From NCBI RefSeq assembly GCF_026210795.1, contig NC_089442.1, forward strand, positions 4,244,501 to 4,308,500: 64,000 nucleotides of DNA. The letters run 5' to 3'. Source of the DNA: Rhizophagus irregularis. Taxonomy: Eukaryota; Glomeromycota; Glomeromycetes; Glomerales; Glomeraceae. This document shows, piece by piece, positions 10,429 to 20,164 of the stretch (positions are counted from its first letter, which is position 1; the number at the start of each line of letters is the position of its first letter). The notes below the pieces were generated by a model that saw only the letters and a list, made by a program, of their open reading frames with translations, ran no database searches and was not told the DNA's origin. The translations under genes and the position numbers were made by a program.

Positions 10429-11008
10429 ATGTCTTACCCTTATATAGCTAACCCTATAACTGGACGTCCAATTATTATCGGTGGAGATACCTTTAATCGA
10501 ATAGTTATGGAATCCCATGATTATATTGATGGAAGGCTTGTCCGTAGACAAACTGCACCTCCACCTGAAGAGCAACCTGTATATTTAAATACAGATACAG
10601 GACACATGCTCGACGTGGTCTAGAACATATCATAGACTGATTGAGAGCGACTATGAGGTAGTTGAGGATTACTACCTCGTCCATTATGAAGAAGAGGCGC
10701 TTATAGAGGAAATCATCAATGAAACACGCTATAATGAGGAAAATCTTGATGGGCAGCGGTTAACTTTCAATGATATACAACAAATCAGGGCCGCTATTCA
10801 GGCTGACCAAGATGAATATGATGATTTTATCTTACAGCAAGATACGACTAACGGGACACCTTCCTCTGGTCCTTCCGGTCGTCCACGAACTTTGGAGGAC
10901 CATACCCCGAGACTTGCAGAGCTTAATATTGAGTTGTGTAGGGAATGTCTCATGCCTGTAAGCCCAAGTGACTTAACGGACAAGTTGTGCAAGGACTGCT
11001 CCGAATAG
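10429..11008 (+). pseudogene. Virus-type protein with two NPxTGRxIxxGG modules and a zinc knuckle
   Basis: ATG 10429 gives MSYPYIANPITGRPIIIGG then TFNRIVMESHDYIDG. About 40 residues later a second, related module appears (YLNTDTG...GSRTYHRLIESDYEVVEDYY) across a frameshift near 10610. The NP-x-TGR-x-I-x-x-GG-x-T-x-x-x-L pattern resembles the 2-cysteine adaptor domain seen in proteins of nucleocytoplasmic large DNA viruses, though the cysteines are not at the expected places. The tail has Glu-rich helices and a CRECLMP...LCKDC pair that could bind zinc. It ends at TAG 11006-11008. The role is unknown; location favours a virion or accessory protein. The family call is tentative. Confidence 0.5.
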
Positions 11009-11053
11009 TTACTTAATTTTGAATAATTCTTTTTTACATAAAAAAAGATAGCC

Positions 11054-11608
11054 ATGTCAACATCAATCGTAATAAACCAGTGCCAAAACTGTGGAGTAAT
11101 CACTCCAAAAACAGCATATAGAGGATTATCCAGTGTATTATACAGACAGATTATAAAGAAGATTAGTGATGAGAATGACCCTCTACAAGCCTTGGTACTT
11201 GCTAGGGATAAGTTAGTTCAGATCATTCGTCGGGGGAAGTAATGTGGACTTTACACGATTGTTTACACAAAGACTGGATATGAATATTATGGATGGAGAG
11301 CCGTATGAAGATATTAGGAAGTAGGCTACTCGAACAGCTTATAGCCATAGGATTGTGATGGAGAAATTGCTTTATATCAATTTTTAAGGGATACATATCC
11401 AGATGGTATTGACGAGCTTTCCTACATTCTATGAGAACTATGTAAATCATATAAGTAATCCAATGACTAAGAACTTTGCTTCGTGCTTTAGGAGCAATAG
11501 GGTTGAAGGTAAGATGTTAGGATTGACTTTGAAGGCCGTAAAAAAAGTGCTATGATTCTTAGAGCTTCTGCAGACGAATTACTTGATATTCTCACAAGAT
11601 ACTATTAA
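11054..11608 (+). pseudogene. Unrecognised element gene with N-terminal CxxC
   Basis: Begins MSTSIVINQCQNCGVITPKT at 11054. It continues in the same frame with YRGLSSVLYRQIIKKISDEN, then through frameshifts near 11240, 11320 and 11450 with RLFTQRLDMNIMDGEPYEDI and FEGRKKSAMILRASADELLD, and stops at TAA 11606-11608. The total is about 180 residues. Only one CxxC pair is visible, so a zinc site is possible but unproven. Its last 15-17 bp overlap the end of the convergent ATPase gene. I do not recognise a family. Confidence 0.4.
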
Positions 11609-12779
11609 TCCCTACTTGTAATGCTCGACGGTCCATGTGGCTCTTAGAAAAGATCTGTAGAAGGACTTCAATACCTTCTATTATTTGTTTATTATCCAGA
11701 GGGCGACTAGACTTCAGGGCTTCATATCGGGAGAATAACTCCTTCACATTCTCAGTTTTCAGAGTTTCAGTCTTTGCAGTCCTACCCTGTACTTTTGCTA
11801 AGAAATCCTGAAAGTCAGCTCCTAGAATCTTCTGGGAGAATTCATAAGCTTCCGAAAGACATATTTAATCCAGGTATCTGCATTCTTGGCTAAGACGCAG
11901 GTACAAGTAAATGTTGACGTTCTTTAGGGGATGGAAATACCCGAGCAAATTCAATCAAGTGTCCACCTTTTTTGCTGGAAATACAGCTTTCTGACCATGA
12001 CTAAAGCTTGGATCGAACTGTGATTGAACAGGGTTCGAGCCAGATCGAACTGGATTCAAACTTGGATCAAACTGAGATTGAACTGAGATCGAACTAGGAT
12101 TGAACGAGATTGCTCTGTGATCGAACTGAGACTCGCCATCTTCTTGAATGGACGATTTGGATCCTTTTGGAGGCCGTCCCCAAGATCAAGCAATACAAAT
12201 TCACGTTGCGAGTAAGATCATCAATTACTGGTACTAATGACTCTGATTCTTACGTATATAGGCGGATGATTCTCGTAGTATCTGTAAGGCTCCCATGACC
12301 TCCATGCGGTGAGATGTAGTTAACATTTTCTCGAATAGCCTTAGGAATGGCAAAGAATCTTTAGGCTACATAAATACATGAAATATTTTTGTGTGCGTCA
12401 TGTGTAAAGTAACCGTGATGAGATCCTGGATTTTTTAGGTGCAGTCCATCGATCTCGATTCCTCAACGTAGCTTGGAGTAGAGTCGAAGAGTCGTATGGA
12501 GAATCTGCTGGATCTTACTGCAGTGAATGGGATCTTCTCCTCTTCGAAAAAATCATGTACAACTGCCCACTTCGGCTCGTCAAGATATCTGCCAAGCTAA
12601 AAAGTGCGCATCACGCAGTACATACCGATTACCACATCTGCTTTGCTTTCTTGTCACCCATTAACAAATTAATGATCATAGGTTGTCTTACCTGAGTCTG
12701 AGCTACCTGCTACGGCTAATCGAAAGGGCCATGATGGAGCAAACTCATTGCCTTGTCTTGAGTCGGTCGTGTCTTTCAT
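11592..12779 (-). pseudogene. A32/FtsK-like genome-packaging ATPase, frameshifted
   Basis: ATG at 12779. The N-terminus reads FAPSWPFRLAVAGSSDSGKT, with a Walker A loop (GSSDSGKTT, about 12681-12710). Downstream, across frameshifts, are FTHDAHKNISCIYVA, RFFAIPKAIRENVNYIS, TRIIRLYT and EFVLLDLGD...DPNRPFKK. This is the order seen in A32-type packaging ATPases of virophages, Polintons and large DNA viruses, where the enzyme pumps DNA into capsids. Next comes a repetitive linker (12000-12120) coded by GATCGAACTG-like repeats and reading SQFDPSLNPV and SQFDPSFSHG. A helical C-terminal part with SEAYEFSQKILGADFQDFLA ends at TGA 11592-11594. The total is about 390 residues. The start is 56 bp from the divergent Gag-Pro start. 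At least five frame disruptions make it non-functional. Confidence 0.75.
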
Positions 12780-12835
12780 CCAAATTGTATACATAAAGAT
12801 CCATTTGAATTTTATTCTAACTTAGTTTAAATACT

Positions 12836-15788
12836 ATGTCGACATCAACACCAATTCCAGTTTATCTTTCCTTCGAACTACTGGACCGCCTCCTGCACAC
12901 TTGGGCAATCATGAAAAAGACGATGATGAATTAGTTAGAATACTAAAGCTCATGCAAATTTATTGACTACCAGTCGTTTAACTGTTGATTCAGAGATACA
13001 GGAGGCAAATAATCAAATCAAACATATTATTAATATATTAATGTATCGCTGTAAAGCAAAACATGAAGAACTTGGTATTACAAAAGATTTGTTAGTTTTT
13101 GCACAAGGTAAGATAAATGCATTTGATGAAACGTTTACTAATTTAGAATGTCAACTAGTTATTATACGTGCTGCCAATGATAATTTCATAAGAAAACCAT
13201 AACCTGCAAAGAGATTATGATACTATGGTAGAGCTCCGTCAACGGGCTATAGGTGAACGTAATCAGGCACGACATGAACGTAATATATTACAAGCAGATT
13301 ATACTAGCAGTAAGGGATCGTAATGGAGGCTCAAAATGCTGTGAATCGTCGGTAATATCCTTTTAAATCATTGGCGGCCGAGGCTACTCGGACTGGAGGA
13401 CAACTTGTATTGGTTAATGCGCAACTTGGACAGGTTAATGCACAGCTAGCACATGCTAATAATAGGGTGCGTTTTGGGATTCAGACATTAGGGAGACTTA
13501 GAAATAGACTTTTCCAACAGATAGCTGCTCTTAGAATTCAGGTACAATGGTTTTGAATTAGACAATTGAACCTCCTCCACTTCTTTTAAACAATCCACTA
13601 GAGACGATATGGCTACACTTTGCGATAGGATTGCCAATTTTGAGGGGTAAAGCTACTGATGATATTGATACATTTGTTAGGCTTTATATGGGTTATCTTG
13701 ATACTATTAATCTTAACCCCCATACGCTGCTGGAGGGCCACCAGAGTCTTGGAAAAGAGCTATGGGTATACTTAGAAGCTGCATGGCTGGTGAAGCGGCT
13801 GAATGGTTTGATCGAGAAATTACAGGAAAAAATTGGAAACTTTCTGGTATCACTTCAAGAGGTGGAGCTAATTTAGCTGCTTTTGTAGCATTAGTAATAC
13901 CAGAAGGTGCAGGAAAGCCAAATGCAGTACTATGTAAATGGGTCTGAAGCGCGTGTTTATGCTACAGATGCAGCTAATGCATTAGTAACTATTAGAGCAG
14001 CATTTATTCCTACCCATGATTTAATAGGTGGAGATAAAGCTTGGGAAGAAAGCTAGGTCTCGTCGACTAGAGCTCCTCCAGCTACTGCAGATGCTGGTTG
14101 CTGCTAATAATAATCGTTCTATAGTTTTTCCAGGTATTAAACCTAACCAGGCGCTTTATTGGCTTAGAACACAATTTCCAACTATTTTAGATGAAAAGAA
14201 ACGTATCCGTTTTAACAGTGCTTTATCAGGAAAATGAGCCAGTCGATGCATTTTATAGAACTGTAAAGAGGGCTGGAAAATTACTAAAACTAACTGATGA
14301 TCTAATTATCGACCAGTTCTTTAGGGTCTTTCGGCTGATAATATTTTTGAAGCAGAAAGGTTTAGTAATCTTAATCCTGATGACTTGGTTAAACATCTGA
14401 GAAATTTAGAACGGAGAAGGGCTGAAATGCGCTTGGGGTTATGAAGATAGAAATCGACGACTTCAAGCAGATTACGGTGATGTAAGCTCAACCTCCGATT
14501 AGGAAAACAGGAACCTGTCGTACTTGACATCAAAGTCATGCTGGGGTTATTCTTCAAGAACAATTACAAGAGTTACTTAAGGCTCAAGCTGAGGAACTTA
14601 CCAAGAATTTTCAGGTGCAATTTAAACAATTACAGGCTCGGCCAGTTCGTAATCCACCTTGGTATGCATAGACGAGATTAAACCTGTTCGACTAAAACCA
14701 CAGAGACGTGTTGTTCGGGATCCTCGGGATCCCTGATTGGGATGATGGTTATGTAGATCGATGATGTTGGTGATGATGCTGATGCTTCCTGAGTGGACTT
14801 TGGATGATCATCGAAATGCTATTGATCTTATTATGGGATATAAACGTGGAACGTCTAAAATACTTACAAAACAACTTCAGAAGGCTAAAGATAAACGTGA
14901 TGATCTGGATTTGGCCCGAGCAATGAGAAACCTCGATCTTAATGATGATGCTATGGACATTGATACTGCGAGTTTTGTTGAAAAGGTAGAATTGAGAGAA
15001 AAAGATGGTGATGTCTATATGGTTCGTGTTGGGTCAAAAAAAAAGTAGGTTCGAGTATCTCAAAACTTCTTAAGTCGTCCCCTAAATAAGACGCAGTTAG
15101 CTCTTCTAGTGTGCCATTGAAAGGCAAAGCAACCCCTGTTAAGATTCCTGTGAAAGTTACTGGTAGTAAGTCTACACCTGCAAAAGCTGTTACTAAGAAT
15201 GACTTATTAAGCCTGTTAAGGTACTGCAGACTTTAGGAAATTACTCGTGAGATTAGCTTCGGGAGGAGTTATTGTCTGCTAGAAAAGTCGCAGAGATTCC
15301 GAAGGACCTAGTTGAGGAGGAACAAGAAGAGGATATCGGGTAGATGATCCATATGGATATTGACATAGCTCGTTTAGAGAATACTAAAGATCTTTTAGCA
15401 CTGGATGGGGAGGTTAATGGAATAGCAATTCAGTGTTTAGCAGCACACTTGTGCTAATGCGTCTTTTATTCAGAGAGAAGCTGCTGAGGAATTAGGGTTG
15501 GATATCGACAAGAGTATTACATACAACATATCTGGTGCTTCGGGAACAGGTAGGACATTTGGCATGGTAAAGGGAGTGTCAATCAAACTTACCCCTGATT
15601 ATGCTATCACTGAGGATCTTGCAGTTTTAGATAAATACAAGCATAGGGAGATTGGGTTAAGCCGAACGTGTCTGAAACGTTACAATTATGATGTCCATGA
15701 ATCATGTGAACATATAGCCTTTACCTGTGATGGGAAGAATGTTTTTATCCCGATAGTTCCTGATGCTAATCGAGGGGATAAAAAATAA
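12836..15788 (+). pseudogene. Retroelement-type Gag-Pro polyprotein, frameshifted
   Basis: ATG 12836 (MSTSTPIPVYL). A coiled-coil region follows (12960-13560) with NLECQLVIIRAANDNFIRK and QLVLVNAQLGQVNAQLAHAN. Then comes a Gag-like region: LPILRGKATDDIDTFVRLY near 13625, AGEAAEWFDREITGKNWKL near 13790, QENEPVDAFYRTVKRAGKL near 14230. A retropepsin-like domain comes last: ANASFIQREAAEELGLDID near 15455, flap-like SGASGTGRTFGMVKG, then GLSRTCLKRYNYDVHE and FIPIVPDANRG before the stop. The active-site DTG is altered here (the bases now read His-Thr-Cys before ANASF). I see no CCHC knuckle, reverse transcriptase or RNase H. Many frameshifts. In retroelements Gag forms the particle and Pro matures it; here the gene sits in a DNA-virus-like genome with tight divergent and convergent neighbours. 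Confidence 0.75.
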
Positions 15789-15813
15789 GATCCTTTAATT
15801 CTTCTATTTTTTT

Positions 15814-16887
15814 TTATTCCCAAAATTTGCGAATTAAGTCAGGGACATCCTCCTTCAACCGGTCAGCAGGTTCCCAAGTAGCCTCGTGTCTGGATAGCGC
15901 TAGCTTAAATAAACCTGGTCTTGACCTTTTCTAATGCGATGCCGAAGTATCTGCTCAGGAACAAATCTTTCAGGGTTGTCCTCTTATCGCGAGTCAGGTG
16001 GAGGCTTTTCATTAATAGGAACTACTTGCAATTCCTTTCGGGTATATGCACGTCTGGATACGCCTAATCGACCATGTGGTCCATTAGGAGATATGTAGGA
16101 GGCTGTTCGGGTGAGAGTATCATTTTTTGATTACACGAATGTTTGGGTTCCATCTTACGTCTCCTGTACGGAATTTTCAGTGAAGTTTATTACCGAGTAC
16201 TGAGATAGGTTCATCTAACTTTACTCGGACACACGTTCCTTCGAGAGAAGTTCCATCTTTTTTGACACTGGGTGACCCCTGTCGGAATGTCTGGGGATTT
16301 CTCGCCAGAGTTCATTTACTTTACTCACTATATTATGGAAATCTTCTGACCATTCCACGGATGTCACCCCGGTTTTCAACTCCTGTGCTACCATTCGTTT
16401 AAGAAGGGGTTCTTGGATGGCTTGGATAGGCTCTTTCAGCATAAGATTGCTGTTTATACTTCCTGCTCTCCGGAACCTCATCATCACAGGCTGTTCGGGA
16501 AAAAATCACGTACTGATCATTGGTGAATTCTGATCCGGAGTCTGTCTCTATTCGATGTGTTGGTGGCTTGATACGATTTCTTCTGTAGATTTTAACAAAT
16601 CCATTGAGAAGCCTATTTGCGGTTTTATCCTTTAAAGAGCTGCGTGACTCGTTTACCCGCGACTTCTACCGCTACAGGAAATAAGTGGAATCCTTTGGGG
16701 TCGACTGGCATCTCTGCGAGATCTGCCTGATGTGTCGCATTTGGTTTCTATACAACTACTCGTGGACGCTCTGATGACTTCTCCTTTAGGGGCTTTTGTA
16801 TAGGTTGTAGTGCTCCTCACCTTTTAGAATTCGTGCTGGTACTCCGGAGAGATTGTAGTATTTGTAATAATTCTCTAAATGCGACAT
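15814..16887 (-). pseudogene. RVE integrase with C-terminal chromodomain, frameshifted
   Basis: ATG at 16887 (MSHLENYYKYYNLSGVPARI). The catalytic core shows HQADLAEMPVDPKGFHLFPV with the first Asp, ETDSGSEFTNDQY with the second, and a helical segment around EPLLKRMVAQE where the Glu is expected. A short SH3-like region follows (FRTGDVRWNPNIRVIKK, TYLLNG, RRAYTRKELQVVP), then a chromodomain: RFVPEQILRHRIRKGQDQVY and ATWEPADRLKEDVPDLI, ending FWE-TAA at 15814-15816. This is the layout of Polinton and chromovirus integrases, which insert the element and may steer it to modified histones. It converges on Gag-Pro (25-bp gap) and diverges from the zinc-ribbon gene (44 bp). Several frameshifts and stops. 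Confidence 0.8.
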
Positions 16888-16931
16888 ATTACGACAAATT
16901 AAAGGAATGGTTTTAGACTTCAAATCTTAAA

Positions 16932-17252
16932 ATGACACGTTTTTACTGCCTAAAGTGCAAGAAGGAAACTGAGACGGCTAGTGAAATACAAGATATGACT
17001 ACAAATGGGCGTTACCGGCTGCATGGTGACTGCACAATTTGTGGTATGCATAAGAATACTTTTACTGGAATAGACTGGGTGATCAAGAAGAAGACTAAGG
17101 AGAAAAAGAAAGAAACTGCTGCTAAGAGACGCAGACGGCTTACAATCGGCAATGCAAAAAACTTGGACAGAAAATCTTAGATTCTGATGACGCGTGTAAA
17201 CAGTGTATTGATAAATGCACTTAAGGAGGCAAAAAAGAGGAAGACGGATTAG
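16932..17252 (+). CDS. Zinc-ribbon (DUF5679-like) protein with basic tail
   Basis: ATG 16932 reads MTRFYCLKCKKETETASEIQ, then TTNGRYRLHGDCTICGMHKN. The CxxC...NGR...G.C..CG pattern is typical of the DUF5679 zinc ribbon found in phage and viral proteins. A strongly basic stretch follows (IKKKTKEKKKETAAKRRRRL), suited to binding nucleic acid. The first frame stops at 17180, but the next frame continues as KKLGQKILDSDDACKQCIDK and ends KEAKKRKTD-TAG at about 17252. The native protein was probably about 105 residues with a second Cys pair and this copy is shifted near 17160. It could be a DNA-condensing or transcription factor of the element; that is inference. The right terminal repeat begins 45 bp later. 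Confidence 0.6.
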
Positions 17253-17296
17253 TACTGTTCTTAAACTTATCTGGATATGTTCTATTCTCAATACTC

Positions 17297-17960
17297 ATTG
17301 TTCAATTACTTATTTTTTCTGATGGGGGCGGGACGGGGTTGGTCTTACTGGCTTTATAGACCTTCGGGGGCTTACCTCGTAACTTATCTGGTTTGCTATC
17401 TGCTCTTCCGACAGATTATTAGACGGAATCCTGATCGTATGACGAGCCTATGACGAATGACAGATGCAGGGGGTAAAATCAAAACTTTTTAACGGGATAC
17501 ATCTTCCCGATTTTTCTGAAACATCTGTCATATCCGTCATATCCTCATATTCCCCATCGATTATCGTATTTTCCCTCTTTTCCCTTATTTTATCCTTTTT
17601 TAGTATATTGTTATATGACTGATGTTATTGACAGATGGTGACAGATATAGGGGATTCTGATCCCCCGTGGAGGAAGGAGGATGCTTAGCGACGGGTCGTA
17701 GACCTGGAGGTGGGTGGTCGCACCTCCACATCCAGCCCGACGACCATGTGTCGGAAGATCGCTACAAAGCCAGTTAGAATACAGATAAAATTTTAGCAAA
17801 TTTATAAAGTCATGTGATTTTATAATAGGCCAATCAGAAGTTTCAGACAATTTCAGGAGTTTCGGAAAGATTTTGGGATTTCGGAAGAATTTCGGGATTT
17901 TGGAATTAGTTTTGGAAACAAAATTCTGGCTGAAATTATTTTCGGAATTAGGAAATAATC
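17297..17960. repeat. Right long terminal inverted repeat
   Basis: Complement of 6245-7035 with small indels. It starts at the inner edge CATTGTTCAATTACTTATTT near 17297, runs through GGGACGGGGTTGGTCTTACT, GTTATATGACTGATGTTATT and CATCCAGCCCGACGAC, and ends in a TTTCGGAA-rich outer segment. The last 80-100 bp are too diverged to fix the end. Confidence 0.8.
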
Positions 17961-18287
17961 AGCTTTAGCATAGATGGACTTATTTGAGAGATCAGGGTAA
18001 GTGTCTTAGGGATGGTACTTGCTGAAGTGTTGTGACCATCTGTCCTTTAGTTCCATTATTCTGTACTGTCTTTTTGGTGATAGTGGAACAGATATGGAGT
18101 ATTGAAATTGGTTCGTAAGCTAGAAAAGAGAAATGTAAGTACTGCAAGCACATGGCCGAAGTGGAGAAGCGTAGGTGATGACGCATCCAGCGATGTGAGT
18201 TATTGCTAAAAATGCATTTTACTATACATTATCTTTGAATTGTATGAAAAATATTTTGGGTTACGGTAAAAGCATATAGTAGAACTG

Positions 18288-18526
18288 AAGGTTGCGTCTG
18301 CATCTCTTCAAAATCCTACGATTAGTTTCGTCGAAAATTTTACTATAGATTTATTATAGTTTTGGCAGAATTTCAGCAGTTTCAGCATTTATAATAAGTT
18401 TCGGCAGTTTCGTCTTTCTCTAAAGTTTCGCCAGTTTTTTAATATAACTTTAATATAGTTTCGGCAGAATTTCGCTTTTCAGCGAAACGCCATCTTCTTT
18501 CTTACTTAGGTTTCGGCAACGACCTT
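18288..18526. mobile_element. 244-bp hAT-like MITE, copy 2 (inverted, diverged)
   Basis: Complement of the element at 2105-2348: ATCCTACGATTAGTTTCGTC near 18311, CATTTATAATAAGTTTCGGC near 18387 and GCCATCTTC near 18489. The terminal TAAGGTTGC is mutated and the target duplication is no longer perfect (only GAACT is shared), so it is older than the copies at 2105 and 62365. Confidence 0.75.
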
Positions 18527-18529
18527 GAA

Positions 18530-20160
18530 CTACACATTCGGCTTAATGATTATTTGAATTTTGAACGATAGTACTTCTTTTTAAATTTATTGAAAAGTTG
18601 CAATTGATCACCAAAAAATAGTCACATTCAGAAGCAGAACTAAGATATAGATCATATAACTTTATAGAAAAATAATTCAATAATAAGAAGTATGAGAAAA
18701 AGTTTTTTAGAAAGAACAAACTCAATAACAAATAAAAAGGCATTAATAGTACTAACAAGCTAACTAGTATTTTAGTGAAATTAGATCATCACTAAAAAGA
18801 CTTGCTAACTAATGGGAGGACTAGGTAAACTTATAGGCAAAGTAAATAGAACTATAAGTACCATCAGAATTGCCAAATTGAAATTATGGCATTACAAAAT
18901 TTGGATTTTACAATTTAAATATTTAACAAATTATCAAACCAGTATTATAAATTTATGGATTAGAAATCATCTATGACATAATCAGAAAAAAATATTTACT
19001 TACTGACTTTATGCAATTTTTGTATTTCTAATATTAAATAATTATAGCATTATGGCAATTTTTATATTACAGTATAACTAAGTTTCATATAGTAGTTACT
19101 TTATACTTGATTATTATTAACCACTTTTTTTTTTATAATTATTTTACCCAGAATTTGTTATTAAACTCCTCTTATTTTCTTTTTTTTGGTTCTGGATTTT
19201 ATTTTGCAATTATAGTAAGTTTTTAAAATAATTACAGATGTAGATTGGAAGGAGGAGTTAATTATAATATTTATCAAAGCATTTATTAAATATTCATAAA
19301 TAGCATTTATTAAATACAAGATGTATTGAAAAAATGCTTATAAATGTTAATTTAAAGTATTAAAAAAATACTTAATAAATTAAATACTTATCATAATAAA
19401 TAATAAAATATTGCAATATTTAAGTATTTATTTTTTTATTATTTAATAAATGTAAACTTTTAATACTTATTAAATACTCTATTTAGTAAATACCAAGACT
19501 CCATTTAGTTAAACTTTATGATGTTTCTCTTTATGAAAGATTTGTTTCAAACAAAGCTTACTCCTTTAGCCAGGATTTCCAACTGACAGTGCATATATAG
19601 GGTCTTAGTCTTAAGATGATGAGTAGACAGTTTAGTGATTATTAAATTATTAGAATAGGATTATAGTTCTTATAGTATAGTAAGTGTAGTTATATTAAGA
19701 CAAGATCACATCTACAATAAATTAATAAAAAAAAAAGTTCTTATTAGTATATTTATATGTACTTTTCTTTATTTTATCTTAATAAATCATTAAATGTGCT
19801 GCAGACAACAAAAAAAAAAGATTTACCAGATTTAATTGTCATACTACCAATATAAATAATAATCATATTACATAATTTAAAAACAAGATTTTGCATTTGT
19901 TGTATTTTAAAAGAAAAGTGGAGATTTTTAAATGTATTACATTATACAAATAATTATATACTTATGAATAAACTAAACTTCTGTAAATATCATGGAAATC
20001 ATAAATATTCAATTTTTATAGGTTTGTTTTATTAACTTTAAATTTGGTCTGATATTATAATTTTTGCCAATAGATGAAAACAATAATATTTTATTGTACT
20101 ATTTTCGTTTATACTTCAACAATACTGGCATCGTAATTCTTTATTATTTCATTATAAGAT
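18530..20160. other. AT-rich spacer, no gene seen
   Basis: No protein-like frames. Positions 19260-19500 contain several inverted ATTTATTAAATA-type words that could be a decayed MITE. The last exon(s) of the SPO22-like gene may extend slightly below 20172. Confidence 0.4.
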
Positions 20161-20164
20161 TTTC

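Larger units (their letters stand above)
6245..17960. mobile_element. Polinton/virophage-like element with long TIRs and a Gag-Pro gene
   Basis: A block of about 11.7 kb, clearly richer in GC than its flanks, bounded by long inverted repeats (about 6245-7035 and 17297-17960). Gene order: small helical protein (+), SF3 helicase (+), F-box protein (+), NPxTGR repeat protein (+), unknown (+), A32-like packaging ATPase (-), Gag-Pro (+), integrase with chromodomain (-), zinc-ribbon protein (+). Spacing is virus-like: ATPase and Gag-Pro start 56 bp apart head to head, Gag-Pro and integrase end 25 bp apart, and integrase and zinc-ribbon genes start 44 bp apart. All larger genes carry frameshifts or stops, so this copy is dead. 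Long TIRs, RVE integrase and packaging ATPase are Polinton/Maverick or virophage hallmarks, and an SF3 helicase occurs in virophages and Polinton-like viruses. I found no PolB, double-jelly-roll capsid or adenovirus-type protease. Outer ends and target duplication are not resolved. Confidence 0.8.

Noticed and set aside
12836-15788. Ordinary LTR retrotransposon inserted in the virus-like element
   Set aside because: No LTR pair, no reverse transcriptase or RNase H, the integrase is on the opposite strand, and neighbour gaps are only 56 and 25 bp.
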